This document shows positions 37,390 through 48,615 of a stretch of 64,000 bases of DNA, piece after piece (the stretch's first letter is position 1; every line of letters begins with the position of its first letter). The position numbers were made by a program, and so were the translations under genes. Below the pieces are notes generated by a model, which was given only the letters and a program-made list of their open reading frames with translations, was not told the origin of the DNA and did not search any database. Source of the stretch: Onthophagus taurus (Eukaryota > Arthropoda > Insecta > Coleoptera > Scarabaeidae); assembly GCF_036711975.1 (NCBI RefSeq), contig NC_091973.1, forward strand, positions 3,596,001 through 3,660,000, given 5' to 3'.

Positions 37390-39480
37390 TGTCCTCTTTC
37401 CAATGAACCAAAACGTTTTGAAAAATAACTTTTAGTTTTTGAGAAATAAATTTTTGAAATTATCAACAATTTTTTCGAATTGTTTCAATTTTCGCCATTT
37501 CAACATTTCTTGGAATATGAGTATGAAAATTTTCCAAAGTGTTAATAAAAGTGTCTTCTTTCCAATGAACCAACCCGTTTTGAAAAATAACTTTTAGTTT
37601 TTGAGAAAACAATATTTGAAGTTTTGATAATTTGCAATTTTCATCGATAATTTTCAAAATTCGCTATAAAATTAATTTCTTGAAGGATCCTTGTGGAAAT
37701 ATCACCAATTATTAATTAAAGTATCCTCTTTTTAATGCAACAAGCCGTTTTGAAAAATCACTTTTAGTTTTTGCGAAATAAATTTTTAAAATGAACGACA
37801 ATTTTTTCGAATTATGCAATTTTCGCCGATTAAGTTTTAAAAATTCGTATAAAATTCATTTCTTGGAATATGAGTATGAAAATTTCCCAAAGTGTTAATA
37901 AAAGTCTCCTCTTTCCAATGAACCAATCCGCTTTGAAAAATAACATTTAGTTTTTGAGAAAACAATATTTGAAATTTTGATACTTTGCAATTTTCATCGA
38001 TAATTTTCAAAATTCGCTATAAAATTAATTTCTTGAAGGATCCTTGTGGAAATATCACCAATTATTAATTAAAGTATCCTCTTTTTAATGCAACAAGCCG
38101 TTTTGAAAAATCACTTTTGGTTTTTGAGAAATAAATTTTTGAAATAATCGACAATTTTTTCGAATTTTGCAATTTTCGCCGATTAAGTTTTAAAAATTCG
38201 TATAAAATCCATTTCTTGGAATATGAGTATGAAAATTTCCCAAAGTGTTAATAAAAGTCTCCTCTTTCCAATGAACCAACCCGCTTTGAAAAAGAACTTT
38301 TAGTTTTTGAGAAAACAATATTTGAAGTTTTGATAATTTGCAATTTTCATCGATAATTTTCAAAATTCGCTGTAAAATTAATTTCTTGAAGGATCCTTGT
38401 GGAAATATCACCAATTATTAATTAAAGTATCCTCTTTTTAATGCAACAAGCCGTTTTGAAAAATCACTTTTAGTTTTTGCGAAATAAATTTTTAAAATGA
38501 ACGACAATTTTTTCGAATTTTGCAATTTTCGCCGATTAAGTTTTAAAAATTCGTATAAAATTCATTTCTTGGAATATGAGTATGAAAATTTCCCAAAGTG
38601 TTAATAAAAGTCTCCTCTTTCCAATGAACCAATCCGCTTTGAAAAATAACTTTTAGTTTTTGAGAAAACAATATTTGAAGTTTTGATAATTTGCAATTTT
38701 CATCGATAATTTTCAAAATTCGCTATAAAATTAATTTCTTGAAGGATCCTTGTGGAAACATCACCAATTATTAATTAAAGTATCCTCTTTCCAATGCAAT
38801 AAGCCGTTTTGAAAAATCGCTTTTAGTTCTTGACAAACAAATTTTTGAAATAATCGACAATTTTTGGAATTTTGCAATTTTCGCCGATTAAGTTTTAAAA
38901 ATTCGTATAAAATCCATTTCTTGGAATATGAGTATGAAAATTTTCCAAAGTGTTAATAAAAGTGTCTTCTTTCCAATGAACCAACCCGTTTTGAAAAATA
39001 ACTTTTAGTTTTTGAGAAAACAATATTTGAAGTTTTGATAATTAGCAATTTTCATCGATAATTTTCAAAATTCGCTATAAAATTAATTTCTTGAAGGATC
39101 CTTGTGGAAACATCACCAATTATTAATTAAAGTATCCTCTTTTTAATGCAACAAGCCGTTTTGAAAAATCACTTTTAGTTTTTGAGAAATAAATTTTTAA
39201 AATGAACGACAATTTTTTCGAATTTTGCAATTTTCGCCGATTAAGTTTTAAAAATTCGTATAAAATCCATTTCTTCGAATATGAGTATGAAAATTTCCCA
39301 AAGTATTAATAAAAGTGTCTTCTTTCCAATGAACCAACACGTTTTGAAAAAAAACTTTTAGTTTTTGAGCTTTGATAAAATTTTCGATGTTGCAATTTTC
39401 ATCGATAATTTTCAAAATTCGCTATAAAATTAATTTCTTGAAGGATCTTTGTGGAAATATTACCAATTATTAATTAAAGT
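37390..39480. repeat. 353-bp satellite between the two aldehyde oxidases
   Basis: The marker TGGAATATGAGTATGAAAA occurs near 37510, 37862, 38217, 38570, 38924 and 39276, a spacing of 352-355 bp, so there are about six units. Each unit is built of two ~175-bp halves that resemble one another (both contain CTTTTAGTTTTTGAGAAA after CGTTTTGAAAAAT). There is no coding content; short minus-strand frames in it are incidental. Confidence 0.9.
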
Positions 39481-39856
39481 ATAAAAAAATTTTTTATTTA
39501 TATATTATTTAGTTTTCCAAATGATTTTTTGTAATGTAATAAAAAATCTTGTTTATAAAAGACCTTGAATTTTTACGTGATCTTTTATTAGATGGTCGAG
39601 ACGACCTTTATGAACAATTTAAATGATTATACGCAATATAAACAATCTTAATTAACAATTAATAAATTGTTTTATTAAAATAAATGAAATTTATAAAAAA
39701 AATTTTATTTTAATCTTTTTAAGCCAAATTTTATAACGCAACTTTTGTTTTTTTTTTTATTTTATTGAACATCTGAAGGTGAAAGTAGGTAATTTAATAA
39801 TTGAATCCGCGCAGTAAACCATTGAGCGTAAAGTTTGAGTGAACGGCAGTAGCAGA
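39481..39856. other. AOX2 upstream region with a relic exon
   Basis: AT-rich DNA between the satellite and the second aldehyde oxidase. It contains the exon relic described at 39592-39653 and, beyond it, the presumed promoter of copy 2. Confidence 0.45.
39592..39653 (+). pseudogene. Relic of an aldehyde oxidase last exon
   Basis: After TTTTATTAG the sequence reads ATGGTC, then GACCTTTATGAACAATTT, AAATGATTATACGCAATATA and AACAATCTTAA. It matches the last exon of both intact copies (36993-37063 and 44225-44295) but lacks about 11 bases near its start, which breaks the frame. It sits upstream of copy 2 and downstream of the satellite. It is probably what remains of a third copy lost from between the two, or a by-product of unequal exchange. 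Confidence 0.8.
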
Positions 39857-42800
39857 ATGAATTTCTTGAGATTCGGTGTAAATTGGAACAAAACTTCAAT
39901 CGAAATGTAAGAATTTTTTAATTAACACCTAAATAATTTTCAAATTATAATTTTTTTAGCAAAAATGAAGTTAAATTTTACATCCACGATGACCTTCACA
40001 TCGGTAAGAACAACGAGAACACGAAATAATTATTATTCATTCATTTTTTTTAGTTAAATCATCTGATTATGCCCCTCACACATCTCTAAACAGTTATTTA
40101 AGAAATGTATCTAATTTGACGGGTACAAAAGTGATGTGTAAAGAGGGTGGTTGTGGATGTTGCGTTGTTACAGCTATAATTAAACACCCAGTTACTGGTA
40201 AAAATGAAACTTTAGCCATCAACTCAGTAAGGAATTAATTAAATAGATAATTACAATTTTTAAAAAATTTTTAAAATAGTGTTTGGTGTCGATATTTTCT
40301 TGTGATAATTGGAGAATTGTAACGGTGGAAGGGTTAAAAGATACTTCAGGAACACCTAGTAAAATTCAAGATACTTTAGTTAAATATAACGGGACTCAAT
40401 GTGGATTTTGTACATCTGGAATGGTGATGTCGATGTATGCGTTATCTAAGAATCCAAATTTGACCAAAAGCAACGTTGAGGATGCTTTAGGAGGAAACCT
40501 TTGCCGCTGCACAGGATATAGACCAATTTTAGAAGCGTTTAAATCTTTAACTCCTCAAATAGAAAATAAAACAACCTGTTATAATCATGATATTGAAGAT
40601 GTGCCAAGTTGCCCCCTCAAAGACGAACTTAAAGATTTCACGCAATTATTTCATTCGAATTTAGCCCCATTTGGGTTGGAATTTTCAAATTCTAAATGGT
40701 ATAAAGTGGTTAATATAGCACAAATTTTTGAATTATTTGAAAAATACCCAGAAGCTTCGTATAAATTAGTCGGGGGAAACACGGCGAAAGGAGTTTATAA
40801 AGATGTTGATAAAGATTTATATATAGAAATAGCTGGTGCAAAAGATTTACGTTCAAACACTATATCAGAAAGTCTTGTTACAATAGGAGCTGGCACATCA
40901 TTAAACGAGCTAAAAACAATTTTTAGAGCAACTTCTCAATTGCATAAATCTTTTAGTTATTTAGATGTACTTGCAGATCATATTGATTTAATAGCCAGTG
41001 AACCCATCAGAAATGTATGCTTCTTCTTATATTAATCATATTTATTTCATTAATTTTTTTTAATTTAGATAGGAACAATTGCAGGAAATCTTTCCATTAA
41101 ACATGAACACAACGAATTCCCATCAGATATATTTCTCATTCTAGAAACTGTCGGTGCAACAATCACCTTAAGTAAATAAATCAAAACTAAAAAATCAAAA
41201 TATATAAAAAATTTTCTTTTTAGCGTCAAAAAATAAAACAGAAAAAATCGATTTATTAACTTACTTAAAAACGGATATGAAGCACAAAATAATAAAGGAA
41301 ATTATATTACCACCATTAAATTCGTCACATCTCTTCAACAGCTACAAAGTAAAAAATTTTTGAAATCACCACTTCATTTAACATAATAATAATTTTTTTA
41401 GATCATGCCACGTGCTCAAAATGCACACGCAATAGTAAACGCAGCATTTTTAGTCCAACTCGATGAAAATTCAATTGTTGAATCTGCAAGGGTTGCGTAT
41501 GGTGGGATAAATCCAACATTTATTCACGCAACAAAATTGGAAGCTATCGTTAAAGGCAAAAAGCTATTTGATAACGACTCATTGCAACTCTGTTACAAAA
41601 CTTTGGATGAAGAATTAAAACCGGATTATGTATTACCAGACCCGAAACCTGAATTTCGTAAAGGTTTGGCGATTGCTCTTTTTTACAAGTTTGTTTTAAG
41701 CGTTGCCCCTTCGTTTATTGTTGCTCCCCAAATGATTTCTGGCGGGAAAAAGTTAATACGACCCCTTTCAAAGGGAACGCAGGATATTTTAAATCCTAAC
41801 AAGAATATTTATCCCATTACTAAAGCTATTTCTAAATTAGAAGCGATGGCCCAAGCTACGGGGGTTGCTAAATATGTTATTGATTATCCCGATGAACCTG
41901 GACAACATTTTGTTGCTTTAGTTCTTGCTAAAGCAGCACCTTACTCAACTATAGAGAAGATTGATTTTTCTGAAGCATCGGTAAGTAATTAAATTAATTT
42001 TGTCTTAGCTTCTTCAATATATTTCTTTTTGCTTTTAGAAACTGAAAGGATTCGTATCATTTTATACAACAAAAGATATTCCTGGTAATAATAATTTTAC
42101 AGCTTACTTACCAATCAAAGAAAAATTATTTGCCGATAAAACGATAGAGTATTACTCACAACCGGTTGGTATGGTGGTAGCAACCTCTCAAGAAGTAGCA
42201 GAACTTGCATCTGACTTGGTAAAAGTAACATATAAAGCGGCAACGAAAAAGCCTTTATTGACGATAAAAGATATTATTAAAAATAACGTTAAAGATAAAA
42301 TTGTGGCTGATGCCACTCATGGCAGAAAATCGAAAGGAAACGATATTAAACATGTAATTAAAGGAAATTATCTTTCTTCATTACAATATCATTTTCATAT
42401 GGAAACGCATAGTTGTAATGTAATTCCGGTTGAGGATGGTTTAGATGTATTCCCTACAACTCAATGGATTGATATTGTACAACATGCGATTTCTGATAGT
42501 TGTAAAATTCCAGCAAATAAGATTAATGTGCATGTTAGACGTTGTGGGGGTGGATACGGTGGAAAAATAACTCGAAATGCGATGTTTTCGTGTTACGCAG
42601 CTCTTGGGGCGCATTTAGAAAAGCGGCCAACTAAAATTTGGATTCCGTTTGAAACAAATATGACAGCAGTCGGGAAGAGAATACCATGTTATGCAACATA
42701 TGAAGTTGGGGTTAACGATAAAGGTGTTATCCAATATTTAGACATAGTTGTATACGCGGATTATAGCACTTGTGGAAATGAACCAATAATAAATGTTTTA

Positions 42801-44295
42801 ATTCCAATGGTTTTGAATGGATATAAAACCGATCCGATTGATATTACATCCTATCATACATTAACTGACACGGCAGGAAATATAAGCTGTAGGGCACCAG
42901 GCACCACTGAAGGACTTGGTTTAATTGAAACTGTCATGGAACATATTTCTTATGAACTCAAACTTGATCCCATCGATGTACGATTAGCGAATTGGGATGA
43001 CAAAACTCACCCAAAAGTATTAGAATTTATTAAACAATTTTTAATCGATGCCGATATTAAGGAGCGAATGAAAAACATTGAAGAATTTAACAAAAATAAT
43101 AGGTGGAGGAAAAAAGGTTTATCCACAGTAACGATGGCCTATCACTACGAACTTTTTGGCGATTGGAATGTGATGATATCCGTTTATCACGTTGATGGAA
43201 CTGTGGCTGTTTCACACGCGGGTATCGAAATTGGACAAGGAATAAATACTAAGGTATAAAACAATAAAATTACATAACAATAATAAAAAAAAATTTTTCT
43301 AAATTAGGTAGCTCAAGTTTGTGCTTATTGCCTTGGAGTTCCTTTAGACGCAATTCAAGTAAAACCATCTAATAATATGACATCTCCGAATTGTATAGCA
43401 ACTGGTGGAAGTGCCACTAGTGAATCAGTTTGCCACGTGGGTAGTTTTGAATTAATTAAAAATGTTTTGTTACCATAATTATTTTTAGGCCGTTATTAAA
43501 GCAGCGGAGATTCTCACAAATCGTATGAAACCGGTGAAAGAAAAAATAAAAGATCCCACTTGGTTAAAGATCGTGCAAGAATGCTACAATCAAAGCATCC
43601 CATTATATGCTACATATTCGTAAATAAATTTGAAACAAAAAAATTCTTTTACATTTAATTATTTTTAGATTCAACACAAAAGAAGTACAACCTTATGTTA
43701 TTTATGGAATATGTGCCGCTGAAGTAGAAGTAGACATTCTAACAGGTAATCATATTACAACTCGCGTGGATATTCTCGAAGATGTCGGGGATAGTATGAA
43801 CCCCGCTGTGGATATTGGCCAAGTCGAAGGAGCTTTTGTGATGGGTATGGGTCTTTGGACAACTGAAGAAATCATTATGGACCAAACCGGTGAAGTCAAA
43901 ACAAACAGGACTTGGAATTACAAAATACCCGGGGCTAAAGATATTCCAGTTGATTTTCGTGTAAAATTTCCCAAAAATAATGCTAACCCGGTCGGAGTTT
44001 TTAAATCAAAAGGTACTCAAAAAAATAATGATAACGAAATCTTACAACAAAATTTTAGCCGTTGGTGAGCCTCCATTATGTATGTCATGTGCAATACCCT
44101 TTGCTATACGACGAGCTTTATCTTCAGCTAGAAAAGATTCAAACTCAAAAGAGTCATCGTGGGTTCCCATGGGTACGAAAATGAAAATTCTCATTTAAGT
44201 GTTATTAAAATATTATTTTTTTAGATGGCCCCACAACTGTTGAAGTAACCTTTATGAACAGTTTAAATGATTATACACAATATAAAATAAATTAG
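39857..44295 (+). CDS. Aldehyde oxidase, tandem copy 2
   Basis: Paralogue of the upstream gene, same strand. Exons: 39857-39906, 39960-40003, 40054-40226, 40280-41014, 41069-41171, 41224-41348, 41402-41980, 42039-43253, 43308-43436, 43489-43619, 43669-44012, 44059-44172, 44225-44295, giving 1270 residues. Iron-sulphur motifs CKEGGCGCC, CGFCTSGM and CRCTGYRP, the FAD motif LVGGNTAKGVY, and molybdenum-site motifs GGGYGGKITRN, CRAPGTTEGLG, EIGQGINTK and VGEPPL (catalytic Glu) are all intact, so it looks functional. Four introns here (41172-41223, 41349-41401, 43254-43307, 43437-43488) are absent from copy 1, where the corresponding exons are single and identical in total length (807 and 1475 bases). 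Differences in the active-site neighbourhood suggest distinct substrates, which is inference. Confidence 0.93.
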
Positions 44296-44951
44296 TTTGT
44301 ACTATTTTGATGTAATTTAACTTCTTAATGGTGCGTGGGAGTCTGGATTTTTTAGATTATGTTAGCCTAATTAAACAAATTATATGTAATATCCCAAAGC
44401 ATGTCGTTTCAAATATAATAATATTATTCTTTTCCACTTCTTATCATGATGTGGCTAAAATAGAAAATTAAATTTAGTAGTGCCCTCTATCGTAGAATGG
44501 ATCTTAACAAAAACTATTTCACCTGACTTCACATACCCTTAATGTTAATGACATTGAAATGTCCTTAGTAAATTGTGAACTTCCCTAAGGTTAGAATTAA
44601 TTATAGCTCAATGTAACAACAAAAACAACCTTTAAGTAATACTAAAAAGGAAAGAAATTGAAAATGAAAACTGTTTTAATTTCTCCTTCATCTCCTTAAT
44701 GTCAATGACCGTGACCTTAATAAATTTGAATCTTCGCTAACCTTATAATTAATTAAAACCAATTATGGTATGAACTTAATTCTGAATAAACAGTATTGAT
44801 GCGGCATGTTTTAGGTCTTGATCGGCATTCTCAGACTGTTTTAAAAATAATATACAAAAATTAGGCAACCATTAATTAATTTTAAAGAAATAACGGAATA
44901 AGTAAGCACCTGTCAGTAATTAGAATACAGATAAGATAGGAAGACATCAAA
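44296..44951. other. AOX2 - SDR intergenic region
   Basis: About 650 bp of AT-rich sequence with no recognised element. It should hold the 3' end of the aldehyde oxidase and the promoter of the dehydrogenase. Confidence 0.4.
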
Positions 44952-46186
44952 ATGGGCTTGTTCTTTGCAAAATGTACCTCCACAGCAAGATTAGATGGAA
45001 AAACTGTTATAATAACAGGCGCAAATACCGGAATTGGTAAAGTAACCGCTTTAGATTTATTTAAAAGAGGTATTTATTAAAAATATATTTGATTTTAGCT
45101 GTCACAACAGATATATTGATTATTGTTGGAGATATGACAAAATATTATAGAAGATAAGTTAGTAATATATTAATATATTAATTCAGCAAATTTCCTTATT
45201 TTTCTCAATATTTATTATATAACATTTTGTAATATCTCTAACAATACTCAAGATATCTATTGTAACAACTAAAATCAAACACACTATATAAATTATATCA
45301 ATTTTAACAATATTCTTGTAGGTGCAAATGTAATCATGGCATGCAGAAATTTAGAAAAAGGCGAAACAGCTTTAAAAGATATCAAAAATTCGTGTAAAGA
45401 TGTTGATTCTAACTTGGGAACGTTAAAGTTGGCAGAATTGAATTTGGCAAGTTTTAAATCTGTCAGAAATTGTGCTGGATTTTTATTAAAATGTGACAAA
45501 ATAGATATTTTAATTAACAACGCAGGCGTAATGTGTTGTCCCTATGAAAAAACGGAAGATGGAAACGAAATGCAATTGCAAACGAATCATTTGGGACATT
45601 TTTTGTTCACACTATTATTATTGCCAAAAATATTAGAAAGCGAATCGGCGCGAATTATTAATGTTTCATCCGTAGCGCATACACGTTATGATTCAACAAT
45701 TTTTTAAGATTAAAAAGATTATTTTGTTATTTTTTAGGAGGTACAATAGATTTTAATGACCTTAACTTTGAAAAGAAACCATATAAAGCATTGAAAGCGT
45801 ATCAGCAAAGCAAATTATGCAACATTTTGTTTACCACGGAGTTGTCACGTCGATTAGCAGCGAAAAATATTTTTCAAATAACTACGTATAGCTTACACCC
45901 AGGCGTGATAACAACCGAGTTGGGAAGGCATTTAGATGACGTGTATTTCAGAGGATTGCGATGGATTTGGAGGTCAATTATGTGGGTATTTTTAAAATCA
46001 CCTGAACAAGGTGCCCAAACTACAATATATTGCGCAGTTGATGAAGAAATTGCCAAAGAAACGGGATTGTATTATTCAGATTGTAAACGAAAAAAACCGG
46101 CAATGCAAGCAAGAAATTTAGATGATGCCAAAAAACTTTGGGAAGTTAGTTTAAAAATGGTTGGATTGGAAAATGTGAATATTTAA
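44952..46186 (+). CDS. Short-chain dehydrogenase, retinol dehydrogenase 11/13-like
   Basis: NAD(P)-dependent oxidoreductase of the SDR superfamily. Exons: 44952-45069, 45322-45684, 45738-46186, giving 309 residues. The N-terminal stretch is followed by the dinucleotide motif [16 protein letters not shown] is the structural motif, INVSSVAH supplies the catalytic Ser, and AYQQSKLCN has the Tyr and Lys of the YxxxK active site. [12 protein letters not shown] and the C-terminal [10 protein letters not shown] are typical of the RDH11/12/13 branch, whose members reduce retinal and other aldehydes. It directly follows two aldehyde oxidases, so the neighbourhood may handle aldehydes, but the substrate is not shown by sequence. 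Intron 1 carries a MITE. The gene is tail-to-tail with ERp60, 151 bp apart. Confidence 0.88.
45084..45292. repeat. MITE in SDR intron 1
   Basis: Inverted repeats of ~50 bp: ATTTGATTTTAGCTGTCACA at the left, the complement of GTAACAACTAAAATCAAACA at the right, with internal GTTGGAGATATGACAAAAT also repeated inverted. It is related to the element in the last POP intron (25448-25705). Confidence 0.7.
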
Positions 46187-46337
46187 ATTAAAAGCTTATT
46201 TTTAATTTTTCAAAATCTTTTAATTACAAAAACTTATTGAGGTCTACACTTATTTTAAATCCACAAGAACAATAAAAATACAAAAACGAAAAATAGTTTC
46301 CCACTCAGAAACTTTCGCAGATTTCTATCTTCCTCTC

Positions 46338-47870
46338 TTACAACTCAGTCTTCTCCTTCTTTTCATTTCCTTTCCTATCGAATCCTTTCAGTTCTTTAGT
46401 TGCTTGTTTAGCGATATATTTGACGAAATCTTCCAAGTCCCGTCCACCTTCATATCGGATTGGTTTATCTTTAGAGTCTTTAGGAACCCAATATAAAGTT
46501 GGAAAACCTCTAACTTCAAACGTTGGTGGAACGTCATTTGCTGTTGCGTCCATTTTTACAATGGAAACATCTTCGTTCTTTAATTTCTCACCCAATTCAT
46601 CGAAAGTTGGAGCTAATTTTTTGCAATGTCCACACCATGGCGCGTAGAATTCGATTAAGGTGTCTTTTCCATTGTTGGTGACGACGTCGTCAAAGTTCTT
46701 AGCAACTGCAACAACAACCGGGCCATCATTTGATTCTGGGATCTCTTCAGATTTCAAATAAGGTTCTAATTTTCCATCTAAGAGGTCGTTTGCGAAACCT
46801 TCGAGTGCATCAACGGAGAATTCTTCTTTCATTATGAATTTTTGATTTTTGGCGTCTCTTGCGAGAATTGTTGGCTTATCACCCTTAACGAAATCGATTC
46901 CATATTCGTTTAATTCGTGTTGGAATTCGTCTTTAGCGCTAATTGCAAACGTGGCACGACCACTAAATAATTTAGCGACCTTTAAAATCCTATTTCGCCA
47001 ATAATTAGTTCCTTTGGCGTTCTTAACATAATCAACTGCATAATAAGCAGTAATTAATGGGTTGTTGAAATTTTGTTTGTTGTCGTTTTTGCGATGTCCA
47101 GCTAAACCGTGGTAATTGCTGGTAATAAAATTATGGAGGTCAACTGTTGAAGCTTCTCCGGTGTATTTAATCATATCTTCTTCAAATTTGTTAGCTAGGT
47201 GAGGTGGTCTAAATAGGATAATGCCGTCGGTGACGCCGTATTTATCCATGACTTCTTTGTGGGTGCTGTGGCCAAATCTTAATTTCTCGCGTTCTTTATC
47301 AGCTAATTTGAAGAAAGTTGATTTTAGGTCTGATTCTTTTTCGAAAAGTCCAATTATTGAAACGTCCATATCAGCAACAAGGAATTTCTCCAAAGCAGAG
47401 AGATCTTTAAGTTCTTTCGAGCTGGGTCCAACTTGAGCTTTCATGTATTTAACAATACCTGAAGCATCACGAGGGCCATTATATTCTTGGGACATTTCAC
47501 CATTTCGGAAGATTTTTAAGGTGGGATAACCGCTAACGCTGAATTTGTTGCAAGTCTCTTTTCCAGCTTCTGTACAATCGACTTTAGCCAATATAACAGG
47601 AGGATCATTTCGAATCAAATCTTCGGCAGCCTTTTCATATTCAGGTTTTAATCTCTTACAATGACCACACCTTTAAAAACAACCATGCAGATTTATACCT
47701 TTATCAAATTCTTACAACAATACTTACCAAGGGGCATAAAACATGACTAAGACAGTGTCGTGTTCGGACACTTTCGACGAAAAATCATCGTCGCCGTATT
47801 CGGCGACATCTTTCTCCCCAGCCCAAATACACGTTACAATAAAGAAGAACGCAAATAGTTTTAACCACAT
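46338..47870 (-). CDS. Protein disulfide isomerase ERp60/PDIA3
   Basis: ER-lumen thiol oxidoreductase that forms and rearranges disulfides, chiefly on glycoproteins handed over by calnexin/calreticulin. Exons: 47728-47870 and 46338-47670, giving 491 residues. MWLKLFAFFFIVTCIWAG is a signal peptide. Two thioredoxin domains carry APWCGHCKRLKP and APWCGHCKKLAP, and between them lie the b and b' domains without active sites, in the order a-b-b'-a'. The C-terminus ends KKEKTEL, a KDEL-like retrieval signal. The length and the b' region (SGRATFAISAKDEF) point to ERp60 rather than PDIA1 or PDIA4. A single 57-bp intron splits the first CGHC tryptophan codon. Confidence 0.95.
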
Positions 47871-48151
47871 CTTGTTGGTTTTATTTTCGAATTTACTTCA
47901 AACTTACTTCACAGACTTTTAGCAACTAACCGGTCTTTTTGATTCTCCTATCACGCTACCCGATTGTACGTGGCTATTAAATGCTCATGCGCTGGACTTT
48001 GTGTTGGCCAATTTTGATTGGTTGAAAAATATCTAATTTATACTGCCATCTTTATGATTTTCTTGGAGTTATAATAATGATTTTGGTGTTGATTACTAGA
48101 TGGCATAATCAAAATTTAGTTATTAAAAAAAACCTTTTTGTTAATAATAAG

Positions 48152-48325
48152 TGTGGATATATATATATGTGTCCACAATATAAATCAATATTTTAATAAG
48201 TAATAATACGAACTACATTCACAGGACTGATAGAATCGATTGATTATTATTTGAATGATAATAATATTAATAATTTTATATAGTAACGTTCTTTTTGTTT
48301 TGTACATGTCGTGTGCATAGCTACA
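48152..48325 (-). repeat. 3' LTR of the gypsy element
   Basis: 174 bp, TGTAGC...CCACA on the minus strand, without the MITE, so it preserves the empty insertion site (a TA run at 48158-48167). Confidence 0.92.
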
Positions 48326-48340
48326 GCCACTTCCCCTCCT
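48326..48340 (-). other. Polypurine tract of the LTR element
   Basis: AGGAGGGGAAGTGGC on the minus strand, directly before the 3' LTR start TGTAGC. Confidence 0.75.
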
Positions 48341-48615
48341 ATAAAGATTAATAAAAAGAGGAATATGGTGGTTAAAAAAAAAGAAATCATATTTAAAAAT
48401 TGAAAGTAACTTTTTTTTGAATTTTTATATTATGAGAATTGATTGCCTCGCTGTGGTGACATGTTGAATTTTCTTTTAAAAGAAATGCTGGTTTAAGGTT
48501 GTTGATGTTAACAGCTACTTCCTTGTTATTTTTGAAAATTACAAAATATTTCGGAAATGTTTTTATCACTTTAAATGGGCCTTCATATCTTGGTGTTAAA
48601 GAGGGTTGAATCCCA

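Noticed and set aside
32724-44295. Xanthine dehydrogenase as identity of the two molybdo-flavoenzymes
   Set aside because: The FFTGYR NAD-binding signature of xanthine dehydrogenase is absent in the FAD domain and the molybdenum-site residues around CRGPG/CRAPG are oxidase-like; an unusual xanthine dehydrogenase is not wholly excluded.
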